The notes beneath the pieces were generated by a model. That model was not told where the DNA came from. It ran no database searches and saw only the letters and a list, made by a program, of their open reading frames with translations. Both the position numbers and the translations under genes were made by a program. Of a stretch of 64,000 nucleotides of DNA, positions 26,862-36,230 are shown one piece after another (position 1 is the first letter of the stretch; every line of letters starts with the position of its first letter). Source of the stretch: Desulfobulbaceae bacterium BRH_c16a (GTDB lineage: Bacteria; Desulfobacterota; Desulfobulbia; Desulfobulbales; Desulfocapsaceae); the NCBI GenBank assembly GCA_000961725.1, contig LADS01000045.1, positions 17,846 to 81,845 on the forward strand. The letters run 5' to 3'.

Positions 26862-27605
26862 ATGGCCGGCAACACTGTTTCCCTTTTTATTCAATGCCTG
26901 GTCGACACCATGTTCCCGCAGGTCGGCGAAGCGATGGTCACCGTTTTTGACCGGCTGGGCATCCCGCTTGCATATCCGGAAGGACAGACCTGCTGCGGTC
27001 AGCCCGCCTTCAACAGCGGATATAGAAAGGAGGCTGCCGCCGCGGCACGCCATTTTATCGAGATCTTTGAGAGTGCCGAAACCATTGTCTGTCCATCCGG
27101 CTCCTGCGTCCATATGGTTCGTCATCATTACCCGGAGCTTTTCCCGGGCGATGCCGACATGGCTGCGAGAGCGCGGGCCGTTGCCGCAAAAACTTTTGAA
27201 ATGACGGAATATCTGGTAGATGTTCTGGACGTGACCGACACCATGGCCGAATTTACCGGCACTGTCACCTATCACGATTCCTGTCATCTGAGCCGTGGTC
27301 TGGGCATCGCCTTGCAGCCGAGGATTCTGCTTAAAAACATTCGGGGCCTTGAACTCATCGAAATGCAAAACAGCGATACCTGTTGCGGCTTTGGCGGTAC
27401 TTTCAGCATCAATTATCCGGAAATCAGTACAGCCATGGTGGACGAGAAAATAGACAATATCCTTGCCACCGGGGCGGACGCCGTGGTCGGCTGCGATATA
27501 AGCTGTCTGATGAACATTCAGGGTCGCCTGTCCAGACGCGGGGAAAAGGTTAAAGTGCTTCATGTTGCCGAGATTCTGGCCGGCTCCCGGGGAGGCAATG
27601 CATGA
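26862..27605 (+). CDS. lutA: Lactate utilization protein A (LutA, CCG iron-sulfur protein)
   Basis: This 247-residue protein has two CCG modules: TCCGQPAFNSGY near residue 46 and TCCGFGGTFSINYPEIS near residue 176, plus TYHDSCHLSRGLGI between them. It is the LutA/YkgE subunit of the LutABC lactate-oxidising complex. GAGGAG precedes the ATG by 6 bases. Its stop overlaps the lutB start (ATGA). No -24/-12 element was found in the 158-bp upstream gap, so this copy is regulated differently from the first lut operon. Confidence 0.92.
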   Translation: MAGNTVSLFIQCLVDTMFPQVGEAMVTVFDRLGIPLAYPEGQTCCGQPAFNSGYRKEAAAAARHFIEIFESAETIVCPSGSCVHMVRHHYPELFPGDADMAARARAVAAKTFEMTEYLVDVLDVTDTMAEFTGTVTYHDSCHLSRGLGIALQPRILLKNIRGLELIEMQNSDTCCGFGGTFSINYPEISTAMVDEKIDNILATGADAVVGCDISCLMNIQGRLSRRGEKVKVLHVAEILAGSRGGNA

Positions 27606-29074
27606 ACCCGACTCAAAGCTCCGATTATCGTACAGCGGCTGTTGCAGGAATCGGCTCGGAACGCCTGCAAAAAAGCCTGCATGGCCTGCAGGATCGGTTC
27701 GGCAAAGGCGCGATGAAACTGTGGGCCGGGATGGAAGACCGGGAGATGCGCAGCCGGGTGAAAGATTCGCGGATGAGGACTCTTGAACATCTGGACATCA
27801 TTCTCGCCGAACTGGCAAAAAACGTCAGAGCGCGCGGGGGGCAGGTTTATTTCGCGGAAACCGGTCAGGATGCTATTGATTATACCATAGAAGTTGCGAA
27901 AAAAAACGAGGTCAAGCGGGTAGTCAAGGGCAAGTCGATGACCTCGATGGAGATCAATATCGACCCGGCCCTTGAAAATGAAGGTATCGAGGTGGTCGAA
28001 ACCGACCTCGGGGAATACATCATACAGCTGGCCGGAGACAAACCTTCCCATATCATCGCCCCATGTATTCACCTGGACCGCAACCAGATAGGCAGGCTTT
28101 TTACCGATAAACTGGGAATCGACTACACCAACGATCCGCCGGCGCTCACTCTTGCGGCACGCAAGGCCTTGCGCGAAAAGCTGCTCAGTGCCGACATGGG
28201 GCTCACCGGCTGCAATCTGGCCTGTGCCGAAACCGGTCACATCAGTCTCGTCTCCAATGAGGGCAACATCAGAATGGCGACAACCATGCCGCGGGTGCTG
28301 GTCGCCCTCATGGGCATGGAACGCGTCGTTGCCACCCTCGCCGAACACCGGGAAGCACTTCAGCTCCTGACCAGGGGGGCGGCCCTGCAGAAACTCTCGA
28401 CCTACGTCAGCTTCCTGGGCGGCCCGGCGGCCGAGGACGATCCGGACGGACCGCAGGAATTTCATCTGGTAATTATCGATAACGGCCGCTGCAAGATTCT
28501 TGCCGATCCGGAATTTCGCGAGGTACTGGCCTGCATCCGGTGCGGGGCATGCCTCAACATCTGCCCGGTATACGGCAAGATCGGCGGACACGCCTACAAT
28601 TCGCCCTATTGCGGCCCGATCGGGGCAGTGATCACGCCGCTGCTCGACGGCATCAACAAACACGCCGATCTCTGCAAGGGCGAAACCCTGTGTGGCGCCT
28701 GCAGGGAGATCTGCCCGGTTGAAAACGATCTGCCCCGGATGCTTGCCGCCCTTCGCCATAAACTGGCCTATGGCAGCGACCGGTGGAATACCCGGCAGCA
28801 CAACCCGGCCGAAGCCTACGCCTTCAGCTTCTGGCGGCTGCTGGTCACCAATGCTTTTCTTTATCGAAGCTTCATCGCCATTGGCCGGATTTTCCAGTGG
28901 CCCTTTGTCAAAAAAAACAAAATGATCAAAAAAATGGCAGGCCTGGCCTCAGGTTGGACCGCGCACCGTGATCTGCCGCCGATTGCCGGTCGCACCTTTT
29001 CCGAACTCTGGAAAGAGAAATACCGCACCACTCGGCCGGCTGGCCCCGCAGCCAAGATTGAGGAGGAAAAGTGA
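27602..29074 (+). CDS. lutB: Lactate utilization protein B (LutB)
   Basis: The 490-residue protein starts with a LUD domain (about residues 60-300; KSMTSMEINIDPALENEGIE, ETDLGEYIIQLAGDKPSHII, DMGLTGCNLACAETG). Two [4Fe-4S] motifs follow (CIRCGACLNICP near residue 310, CGACREICP near 365), and the C-terminal DUF3390-like tail ends GRTFSELWKEKY. It is the large iron-sulfur subunit that links lactate oxidation to the quinone or ferredoxin pool. Overlaps of 4 bp with lutA and 1 bp with lutC indicate tight translational coupling. Confidence 0.93.
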   Translation: MNPTQSSDYRTAAVAGIGSERLQKSLHGLQDRFGKGAMKLWAGMEDREMRSRVKDSRMRTLEHLDIILAELAKNVRARGGQVYFAETGQDAIDYTIEVAKKNEVKRVVKGKSMTSMEINIDPALENEGIEVVETDLGEYIIQLAGDKPSHIIAPCIHLDRNQIGRLFTDKLGIDYTNDPPALTLAARKALREKLLSADMGLTGCNLACAETGHISLVSNEGNIRMATTMPRVLVALMGMERVVATLAEHREALQLLTRGAALQKLSTYVSFLGGPAAEDDPDGPQEFHLVIIDNGRCKILADPEFREVLACIRCGACLNICPVYGKIGGHAYNSPYCGPIGAVITPLLDGINKHADLCKGETLCGACREICPVENDLPRMLAALRHKLAYGSDRWNTRQHNPAEAYAFSFWRLLVTNAFLYRSFIAIGRIFQWPFVKKNKMIKKMAGLASGWTAHRDLPPIAGRTFSELWKEKYRTTRPAGPAAKIEEEK

Positions 29075-29829
29075 TGGATAACCAGAACAGTTTCCTTGGT
29101 AATATCCGCATCGCCCTCGGTCTTGGTGCCGGCGAGGAGCGGGATAAAAGCCATTACCCCGCCCTGTTTTCCTCCCCCGACACCGGCGCAATCGTCGCAC
29201 GGATGCAGAACCGGACGGCAGAGGAGAAGGAAGAACTTGTCAATCTCTTCCAGGAAAACGCCAGGGCTCTCGGCATTCACACTCATATCGCCCTGACCGA
29301 CAGCGATGCCGCGGGTATTGTAGTGGAATTGATCCGCAGCAAAGAGCCGGAGTTCACGCATACCAAACATATTATGCAGCACGACCACCCGGATATCGCG
29401 GCCCTGCAGCTCTGGAAACGGTTCAACAGAGAGGCGGTCACCGTTCACACCACCTTCAGTGCGGATAGCGAGTTGCGCGAAAAAACCATCACCTCGTTTA
29501 TCGGCATAACCGCCCCGGTGATCGGGGTTGCCGATTCGGCTACCGTAATCCAGTTCACGACACCGGGGCAACCTCGCTCCACTTCGCTGGTTCCTTCCAT
29601 CCATCTTGCCCTTTTACGGCGGGACAGGCTGGTGGCCGATCTCAGTGAAGCCTATGCCCTGCTGGGAGAAAAAGGTTATCCGGACAGCTTCGTTTTTATA
29701 TCCGGCCCATCCAAAACCGCCGACATTGAAGCCCAGATGGTGCACGGCGCGCACGGCCCGCGGGAAATGCACCTGATTGTATTGCCGGCCGCTGACGGCC
29801 CCCTGGGCAAAAAGGAAATTTCCTTATGA
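29074..29829 (+). CDS. lutC: Lactate utilization protein C (LutC)
   Basis: The 251-residue LUD protein starts at the ATG at 29074 (AGGAGG seven bases upstream); a GTG at 29071 is the alternative. It matches LutC/YkgG: FIGITAPVIGVADSATVIQF, SLVPSIHLALLRRDRLVADL and the C-terminal SGPSKTADIEAQMVHGAHGP. It is longer than the LutC at 5794-6354 because it keeps the N-terminal helical region. Its stop overlaps the start of the AI-2E-family transporter gene by 4 bp. Confidence 0.92.
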   Translation: MDNQNSFLGNIRIALGLGAGEERDKSHYPALFSSPDTGAIVARMQNRTAEEKEELVNLFQENARALGIHTHIALTDSDAAGIVVELIRSKEPEFTHTKHIMQHDHPDIAALQLWKRFNREAVTVHTTFSADSELREKTITSFIGITAPVIGVADSATVIQFTTPGQPRSTSLVPSIHLALLRRDRLVADLSEAYALLGEKGYPDSFVFISGPSKTADIEAQMVHGAHGPREMHLIVLPAADGPLGKKEISL

Positions 29830-30920
29830 ATAAGGATTTGATCAGCAAAACCACGCTGCTCGGGCTGGTGGTCGTCATTTCGGCCCTCTTTCTCTCGATG
29901 ATCCATCAGTTTCTGATGGCTATTTTCATGGCCGGCCTGTTTTCGGCGATGGTCGCCCCAGCCCACAACTGGCTCACCAAAAAACTGAAAGGCAGAGAGA
30001 ACCTTGCTTCGATTATCACCGTCATAGGCATCGTCCTGCTGGTTTTAATCCCGCTGGCGGTACTCGTCACTCTGGTTGTTGCCCAGGCAATCAACGTCGG
30101 TCAGTCGGTTACGCCATGGGTCCAGCAGTTCATTAAAGAGCCGACGACCGTTTCGGTTCTGCTCGAAAACGTCCCCTATTACCAGGAGATTCTTCCCTAT
30201 CGGGACATTATCATCCAGAAGGCCGGAGAACTTGTCGGCACCGTTACCTCCTTCCTGATAGATTCTCTCTCGTCCTTTACCAAACTGACCATCAATGCCG
30301 TCTTCTCGTCGATCATCATGCTCTATGTCATGTTCTACTTTCTCTCGATGGGCGATGTACTGCTGCGAAAGATCTTATATTTTCTTCCCCTCGACGACTG
30401 TAACGAGCAACGGCTTCTCGACCGGTTCACATCGGTTGCCAGAGCGACAATCAAGGGTACCGTGATTATCGGCATCATCCAGGGGGCAATCTGCGGCATC
30501 GCCTTTGCCTTCGCCGGGATCAAAGGTCCGGTCTTCTGGGGCACCGTGATGGCGGTGATGTCGATTATTCCGGCCTTCGGCACGGCAATCATCTGGGTTC
30601 CGGCCCTTATAGTCCTCGCCTTGCTCGGGGATTTCAGCGGGGTGGTCATTCTTGCCGTTCTCTGCGGCCTGGTAGCCGGCAATCTCGATAATCTCCTGCG
30701 TCCCCGCCTGGTCGGCAAAGATACCGAGATGCACGATCTCTTCGTCCTCTTCGGCACCCTCGGGGGCATCTCGATGTTCGGGCTGCTGGGCATTATGCTC
30801 GGACCGATCGTGGCCGCGCTGTTCATTACCATCTGGGAGATCTATGGCGATGCCTTCCAGAAGTATCTGCCAAACGTGGAAATCGTTCTGAAGAAACGGC
30901 AGGACGACGACCAGGAATAA
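29826..30920 (+). CDS. AI-2E family transporter (UPF0118)
   Basis: The 364-residue membrane protein has about eight helices, with the family-typical FLMAIFMAGLFSAMVAPAHN, the soluble loop region (about residues 70-150), GIIQGAICGIAFAFAGIKGP and GLVAGNLDNLLRPRLVGKD toward the C-terminus. Family members export autoinducer-2 or other small molecules or act as Na+/H+ antiporters. Overlap with lutC (ATGA) makes it the fourth gene of the lut operon, so lactate or pyruvate traffic is a testable guess rather than a known role. Confidence 0.88.
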   Translation: MNKDLISKTTLLGLVVVISALFLSMIHQFLMAIFMAGLFSAMVAPAHNWLTKKLKGRENLASIITVIGIVLLVLIPLAVLVTLVVAQAINVGQSVTPWVQQFIKEPTTVSVLLENVPYYQEILPYRDIIIQKAGELVGTVTSFLIDSLSSFTKLTINAVFSSIIMLYVMFYFLSMGDVLLRKILYFLPLDDCNEQRLLDRFTSVARATIKGTVIIGIIQGAICGIAFAFAGIKGPVFWGTVMAVMSIIPAFGTAIIWVPALIVLALLGDFSGVVILAVLCGLVAGNLDNLLRPRLVGKDTEMHDLFVLFGTLGGISMFGLLGIMLGPIVAALFITIWEIYGDAFQKYLPNVEIVLKKRQDDDQE

Positions 30921-30956
30921 AACCTTCCCTTTCTACAAATCGAGGCCCCCCAGGCA

Positions 30957-31841
30957 ATGCCCTATATTCTCCTCATTCTCACCACCTTGTTCTGGTCCGG
31001 AAATTTCGTGCTCAGCCGGGGAATGCATGCCGATATCCCGCCTTTTGCCCTCTCTTTCTGGCGTTGGGCGGTGGCCTTACTGATTCTCGCCTGTTTCGGT
31101 CTGCGCCATCTTCTCGCCAACCGGGAGATGGTCGTAAAGCACAAATACTTTCTCCTTATTCAGGGGATTCTGGGAGTGGCCGGTTTCAACAGTTTCGTCT
31201 ACATGGCCATGCAGACGACCACTGCAATCAATGCAGCCCTGGTAAACTCCTGTACTCCGATCATTATCGTCCTGATTTCCTGGATCATGCACCGGGATCG
31301 ACTCAGCTTGCGCCAGTGTCTCGGGGTGGCGATCTCTCTTGGCGGAGTGGTGCTGATCATCTCCCGCGGTGAACTGTCGACCCTGTACACCTTACAGTTC
31401 AACACCGGCGACATTCTCGTTTTTCTTGCGGCAATCTTCTGGGCGCAATACTCCGTCAACCTGAAAAACTATCCGCAGGGCCTGCATCCTTTAGCCTATC
31501 AGACCGGTATTGTCATCGTCGGCCTGATTTTTCTTCTGCCGCTCTATCTGCTTGAAATCTCCACCGGCAGGACCATGGCCGTAACCACTTCCACTGTGGT
31601 CACAATTGTTTATGTAGCCGTCTTTGCCTCGGTGCTGGCCTTTATCTTCTGGAGCCGGGCGGTAGCCATGCTGGGCGCCAATATCGCAGGGCCCTTCATT
31701 CATCTCATGCCGGTTTTCAGCACGATTCTCGCGGTAATTTTTCTTGGCGAGGCTCTCACCGGCAATCATATTCTCGCGATTCTCCTGATCTTCGGAGGAA
31801 TCTGTATGACGACATTTCGGATAAAAAAGAGAAGGGACTGA
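30957..31841 (+). CDS. EamA/DMT-superfamily transporter
   Basis: This 294-residue protein has ten predicted helices in two EamA repeats. The first repeat includes LTTLFWSGNFVLSRGMHADI and PPFALSFWRWAVALLILACF; the second includes FLAAIFWAQYSVNLKNYPQG and ASVLAFIFWSRAVAMLGANI with the conserved FLGEALTGNHILA near the end. Such carriers export amino acids or other metabolites. It follows the lut operon by 36 bp and may be read through from it. The ribosome site is weak. Confidence 0.88.
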   Translation: MPYILLILTTLFWSGNFVLSRGMHADIPPFALSFWRWAVALLILACFGLRHLLANREMVVKHKYFLLIQGILGVAGFNSFVYMAMQTTTAINAALVNSCTPIIIVLISWIMHRDRLSLRQCLGVAISLGGVVLIISRGELSTLYTLQFNTGDILVFLAAIFWAQYSVNLKNYPQGLHPLAYQTGIVIVGLIFLLPLYLLEISTGRTMAVTTSTVVTIVYVAVFASVLAFIFWSRAVAMLGANIAGPFIHLMPVFSTILAVIFLGEALTGNHILAILLIFGGICMTTFRIKKRRD

Positions 31842-31859
31842 CGCAGTTTTCCACAATGC

Positions 31860-31900
31860 TCGTCTGCCAGGATTAACCGAGCGGCTATCCTGGCAGACGA
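31860..31900. terminator. Long perfect inverted repeat between convergent genes (bidirectional terminator)
   Basis: TCGTCTGCCAGGAT and ATCCTGGCAGACGA form a perfect 14-bp stem with a 13-base loop between the EamA stop (31841) and the aspS stop (31909). No T run flanks it. Confidence 0.7.
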
Positions 31901-31908
31901 TGACGCGA

Positions 31909-33693
31909 CTATTCTTTCCAGTCGGGACGGATATGCAGTTCGGTCAGTTGCTTGCGGGCGACCGAAGCGGGTGCGTCGGTGAGCGGACAGGTAGCCTTCT
32001 GGGTCTTCGGGAAGGCAATGACGTTGCGGATGGAATCGCTGCCGGTTATGATCATCAGCAGCCGGTCGAGACCGAATGCCAGACCACCATGGGGCGGAGC
32101 TCCCAATTCCAGCGCCCTGAGGAGAAAACCGAATTTCTCGGCCGCCTCTTCGGCGCCGATCCCAAGCACCTCGAGAACCTTGGACTGCAGGTCCCTCCGA
32201 TGAATACGAATTGAGCCGCCGCCAATCTCGGTACCATTCAGAACCAGATCATAGGCACGGCTTAATACGGCCGATGGATCGCTGTCCAGCTTGGCGATAT
32301 CTTCTTCCTTGGGCGCGGTAAATGGGTGGTGCAGGGCCTGATACCTTTTGTCCTTTTCATCGTACTCCATCAGTGGGAAATCGGTTACCCAGAGGAAACT
32401 GAAATCATCCTTTTTCAAAAGCCCCAGACGCCTTGCAAGTTCGACCCGCAATTCGGAAAGAACCTGCAGGACCACCTTTCTGGTGTCGGCCCCGAAAAAG
32501 AGTAAATCCCCTTCCACCGCTTCGGTTGCCGTTGCGATTGTCGTCCGCTCTTCCTCGGTAAAGAATTTGCCGATCGGCGACTGCCATTCGCCACCGGCCT
32601 TTATCTTGACCCAGGCCAGACCCTTGGCACCAAACTGGGCGACATACTCGGTCAGCACATCGAGCTCCTTGCGGGTGAACTCGGCGCAGCCTTTGGCGTT
32701 GATTGCCCGGACCGTGCCCCCTTTGTCGGCAATGTCCCGGAACACCTTGAAACCGCAGGTGGCGGCAATGGCGGTTAGATCGACAAGTTCAAAGCCGAAG
32801 CGAACGTCGGGACGGTCGGTGCCGAAGCGGTTCATCACCTCGTCGAAGGTCAGCCGCGGAAAAGGCGGGGTCAGGTCAAGACCAAGAGTCTCCTTGAACA
32901 GGGCGGCGATCATCCCTTCGTTGATCGCCATGATCTGTTCCTCGTCGACAAAGCTGAGTTCCATATCTATCTGGGTAAACTCCGGCTGCCGGTCGGCGCG
33001 CAAATCCTCGTCGCGAAAGCACTTGACGATCTGGTAATAGCGATCCATGCCGGCGATCATCAGCAGCTGCTTGAACAGCTGGGGCGATTGCGGCAGGGCA
33101 TAAAATTTTCCGGCGTTGACCCGGCTGGGCACCAGATAGTCGCGGGCGCCCTCGGGAGTGGAGCGGGTCAGCATCGGCGTTTCAATATCGAGAAAATCGT
33201 TGTCGTTGAGATAGTTACGGACGGTCTGGACCGCCTTGTGCCGCATGACCAGATTGGCCGCCATCTCCGGCCGTCGCAGATCGAGATAACGGTACTGGAG
33301 GCGGAGATTGTCCGAGACCTCGGTATCCTCATCGAGGGGAAAAGGCGGGGTTTCACTGCTGTTGAGAATGCGCAGTTCGGAAACGAGAATTTCAATCGCT
33401 CCGGTTGCCAGTTTGGGATTGGCCATGTCACCGGGTCTGGCCACGACATTGCCCTGTATCGCCAGGACCCATTCACTGCGAAGCTGATGTGCTTTGGCAT
33501 GAACTTCCGGGTTGATCTCCGGGTTAAAAACCACCTGGGTGATTCCACGACGATCACGCAGATCGACAAAAATTACGCCGCCATGGTCACGCCTGCGCAG
33601 GACCCATCCCATCAGCGTTACCTGCTCGCCAACATTTTTTATTCCGAGGTCATTACAAAAATGAGTCCGGCTCAACCTTCCCATCGATTCCAT
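31909..33693 (-). CDS. aspS: Aspartyl-tRNA synthetase
   Basis: The 594-residue bacterial-type AspRS has an N-terminal OB anticodon-binding domain (QVTLMGWVLRRRDHGGVIFV), class II motif 1 near RSTPEGARDYLVPSR, motif 2 around YYQIVKCFRDEDLRADRQPE, the bacterial GAD insertion (about residues 280-420), and motif 3 GGLAFGLDRLLMIITGSD. It charges tRNA-Asp (or also tRNA-Asn if the enzyme is non-discriminating). The start is either the ATG at 33693 or one three codons later. hisS lies 66 bp upstream in the same direction, a common pairing. Confidence 0.97.
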   Translation of the reverse strand: MESMGRLSRTHFCNDLGIKNVGEQVTLMGWVLRRRDHGGVIFVDLRDRRGITQVVFNPEINPEVHAKAHQLRSEWVLAIQGNVVARPGDMANPKLATGAIEILVSELRILNSSETPPFPLDEDTEVSDNLRLQYRYLDLRRPEMAANLVMRHKAVQTVRNYLNDNDFLDIETPMLTRSTPEGARDYLVPSRVNAGKFYALPQSPQLFKQLLMIAGMDRYYQIVKCFRDEDLRADRQPEFTQIDMELSFVDEEQIMAINEGMIAALFKETLGLDLTPPFPRLTFDEVMNRFGTDRPDVRFGFELVDLTAIAATCGFKVFRDIADKGGTVRAINAKGCAEFTRKELDVLTEYVAQFGAKGLAWVKIKAGGEWQSPIGKFFTEEERTTIATATEAVEGDLLFFGADTRKVVLQVLSELRVELARRLGLLKKDDFSFLWVTDFPLMEYDEKDKRYQALHHPFTAPKEEDIAKLDSDPSAVLSRAYDLVLNGTEIGGGSIRIHRRDLQSKVLEVLGIGAEEAAEKFGFLLRALELGAPPHGGLAFGLDRLLMIITGSDSIRNVIAFPKTQKATCPLTDAPASVARKQLTELHIRPDWKE

Positions 33694-33759
33694 AAGTTAT
33701 CTATATGTTAAATTTTATACCCTTCAATTACGAAAAGCCGTTGCCAATACTTCAACTTC

Positions 33760-35001
33760 TTATATACATCCGATAATAGCAGGTCCTGACAGCAGCACAT
33801 TCTGTTGCTCTTCTGTTTTCATATTGCGCAGGATTCCATGGCCCGAAGCCAGTTCGGTATCGCCGATTATCAGCACAAAACGAGCACCGGCCTTGTTGGC
33901 CTGCTTCATCTGGCTTTTGAGGCTTCTGCCCTCATGGTCCATCGCTACAGACCGGACTGTTCGGATTTCATGGGCAAGACCAAAACCGGCATGCACCCCC
34001 TGCTCCCCGATCCCGGCAATAAAAAGATCCAGGCCGGCACCTTCCGTTACAGCTGTCTCCTGTTGCTGCAGGAGAAGAACCAGTCTTTCCATGCCTAAGG
34101 CAAAGCCGATTCCCGGAGTATTTTTCGGCCCGCCAAGGGTTTCGACAAGCCCGTCGTATCTGCCGCCGGCGCCGACAGCGGCCTGGGCGCCAAGGTCGGA
34201 GGTTATGAACTCAAAGGTCGTCCGGCAGTAATAATCGAGCCCCCGGACCATAAATTTATTCAGGCTGAATACCACACCTAATTGCCTGAGACCGGCCTGC
34301 ACCTTCTGAAAATGATCGCTGCATCCATCGCAGAGATGCTCCTGAATCGATGGCGCCCCCTCCATCTGCTCGCGGCAGGCAGGCACTTTGCAATCGAGCA
34401 CCCGCAACGGGTTGGTCACACTCCGTCGCTGGCAGTCACTGCAGAGGGACGGAAGGCGGTCGGTGATATAGGAAACAAGCTGAGCCCGGTACGCAGGCCT
34501 GCAGTCGGGACAACCGAGGGAGTTCAGCTCAAGACTGACAGTGATACCCAACTCTTTCAAGAGCATTGCCCCCATGGCCATCAGTTCGGCGTCGATCCGT
34601 GGATTTTCCGAACCCAGCACCTCGATGTCCATCTGGTGAAACTGGCGAAGCCGACCCTTTTGCGGACGTTCGTGACGGAACATCGGACCGATGGTAAACA
34701 GCCGCTGCACCGGTTTCTGGGCATACAGACTATGTTCTATATAGGCCCGCAAGAGTGAAGCGGTCGCCTCCGGGCGCATCGTGATCTTCTTGTCGACAAA
34801 AGTATACATCTCTTTTTCGACAATATCCGTGGCCTCGCCGATCGATCTGGCAAACAGTTCGGTTTCTTCAAGAATCGGCAGGCGGATCTCGGAAAAATGA
34901 AATCTCGCAAAAACATCCCGGGCCACTGTTTCGAGGTGCTGCCAGAGCTCTACCTCTCCCGGCACAATATCTTTAAACCCTTTCAGGGCTTGAATTTTCA
35001 C
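33760..35001 (-). CDS. hisS: Histidyl-tRNA synthetase
   Basis: The 413-residue class II synthetase starts at a GTG (35001) with GGGAG six bases upstream. Visible features are KGFKDIVPGEVELW, motif 2 FTIGPMFRHERPQKGRLRQF, the histidine-A motif LDYYCRTTFEF, and motif 3 GIGFALGMERLVLLL, with the C-terminal anticodon domain (SQMKQANKAGARFVLIIGD). It is transcribed with aspS. Confidence 0.97.
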   Translation of the reverse strand: MKIQALKGFKDIVPGEVELWQHLETVARDVFARFHFSEIRLPILEETELFARSIGEATDIVEKEMYTFVDKKITMRPEATASLLRAYIEHSLYAQKPVQRLFTIGPMFRHERPQKGRLRQFHQMDIEVLGSENPRIDAELMAMGAMLLKELGITVSLELNSLGCPDCRPAYRAQLVSYITDRLPSLCSDCQRRSVTNPLRVLDCKVPACREQMEGAPSIQEHLCDGCSDHFQKVQAGLRQLGVVFSLNKFMVRGLDYYCRTTFEFITSDLGAQAAVGAGGRYDGLVETLGGPKNTPGIGFALGMERLVLLLQQQETAVTEGAGLDLFIAGIGEQGVHAGFGLAHEIRTVRSVAMDHEGRSLKSQMKQANKAGARFVLIIGDTELASGHGILRNMKTEEQQNVLLSGPAIIGCI

Positions 35002-35156
35002 TGCAGTCTCCCGCTCAATTGGTAAATGGGGTTAGATACTGGTTGAGTCAAAAACTTCGAATTTAACCGCAATTTTGTGGTTTTGTCAAGTTCACCCCTG
35101 TCAATCGCCTTTCTTCTCCGACTGATTTTCAAACAATGCCGCGCATCACACTGTTC

Positions 35157-35185
35157 TTGACAAAAACCGGCAAGAGATGCATTAT
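35157..35185 (+). promoter_or_regulatory. Sigma-70-type promoter
   Basis: TTGACA (35157-35162), a 17-bp spacer and CATTAT (35180-35185) give a good housekeeping promoter 43 bp before the ATG at 35228. Confidence 0.65.
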
Positions 35186-35227
35186 CTGATTTCTCGGATC
35201 TAACCTATAAAAAGGAGTTCTTTCAGC

Positions 35228-36214
35228 ATGAAGCTACCTTCACTCAATATCGCCCAGTTTACAGCCGCATTCCCACTCATTCAGGGCGGTATGTCAATAC
35301 GTGTCTCCACCTCCGCACTGGCCGTGCCTGTTGCCGAATGCGGCGGGATTGGAGTCATCGGCGGCTCCGGCCTGCCGCCCGAAGAGCTTCACGCCGATAT
35401 TAAAAAGGCAAAAGCCGCTACGAAAGGAGTGGTCGCCGTCAATATCATGTATGCCATGAAGGACTTCTACCAGCTGGTTATGAGTTCCATCGATGCCGGC
35501 ATCGACATGATCATCACCGGAGCCGGATTCTCGCGGGATATTTTTAAAATAGGTCGGGAAAACAACACCCCGATCGTCATGATCGTCAGTTCGCCGACAC
35601 TTGCCAAACTTGCCGAGAAACTCGGAGCGGCGGCAATTATCGTCGAGGCTAAAGAGGCCGGCGGCCATCTTGGTACCGACAAGCCCTTGCGCGAGATTTT
35701 TCCTCCTATTCGCGACGTTATTAAAAACATCCCGCTGATCGCCGCCGGCGGCATTACCGATGGCTACGAAATGGCGGAGATGATGGACAAATACGGGGCG
35801 GACGGAGTACAGATCGCCTCCCGCTTCGTTCTCAGCAAAGAATGCGATATCTCCGACGCCTTCAAGCAGGCATACCTGAACGCCAAAAAAGAAGATATCG
35901 TCCTCACCTCCTCACCGGTAGGCATGCCCGGAAGGGCCCTTAACAATCCCTTTGTCAGGGCGATAAATGCCGGCGAAGACATGAGCACGAAAAAATGCCG
36001 GCAAATCTGCCTGAAAAAGTGCGACCATCATTATTGCATTAATGAACGTCTGATGATGGCCCGCAACGGCAACATCCATGACGGACTCATTTTTTCCGGC
36101 GAGAATACATACAAGATGAACAGTATCCTTTCGGTTGCCGAAATCTTTAAACAGTTCAGAAACCAGGCCGAATCGGTTTACCGGGAAGGGCGAGGATTCT
36201 GTCCGGCTATCTGA
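35228..36214 (+). CDS. Nitronate monooxygenase/FabK-like FMN oxidoreductase
   Basis: This 328-residue TIM-barrel flavoprotein belongs to the 2-nitropropane dioxygenase/enoyl-ACP reductase II family: PLIQGGMSIRVSTSALAVPV, GIGVIGGSGLPPEELHADI, the FMN phosphate region IPLIAAGGITDGYEMAEMMD and GADGVQIASRFVLSKECD. The catalytic-His region is EAGGHLGTDKP. A C-terminal four-Cys cluster (CRQICLKKCDHHYC) distinguishes the subgroup. It may be a nitronate oxidase or an enoyl reductase. AAGGAG precedes the ATG, and pcnB follows. Confidence 0.83.
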   Translation: MKLPSLNIAQFTAAFPLIQGGMSIRVSTSALAVPVAECGGIGVIGGSGLPPEELHADIKKAKAATKGVVAVNIMYAMKDFYQLVMSSIDAGIDMIITGAGFSRDIFKIGRENNTPIVMIVSSPTLAKLAEKLGAAAIIVEAKEAGGHLGTDKPLREIFPPIRDVIKNIPLIAAGGITDGYEMAEMMDKYGADGVQIASRFVLSKECDISDAFKQAYLNAKKEDIVLTSSPVGMPGRALNNPFVRAINAGEDMSTKKCRQICLKKCDHHYCINERLMMARNGNIHDGLIFSGENTYKMNSILSVAEIFKQFRNQAESVYREGRGFCPAI

Positions 36215-36230
36215 TGTTCTCCAACATTCC

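Noticed and set aside
31842..35227. tRNA gene near aspS/hisS
   Set aside because: Read both strands of the gaps; no cloverleaf or CCA-flanked element was seen.
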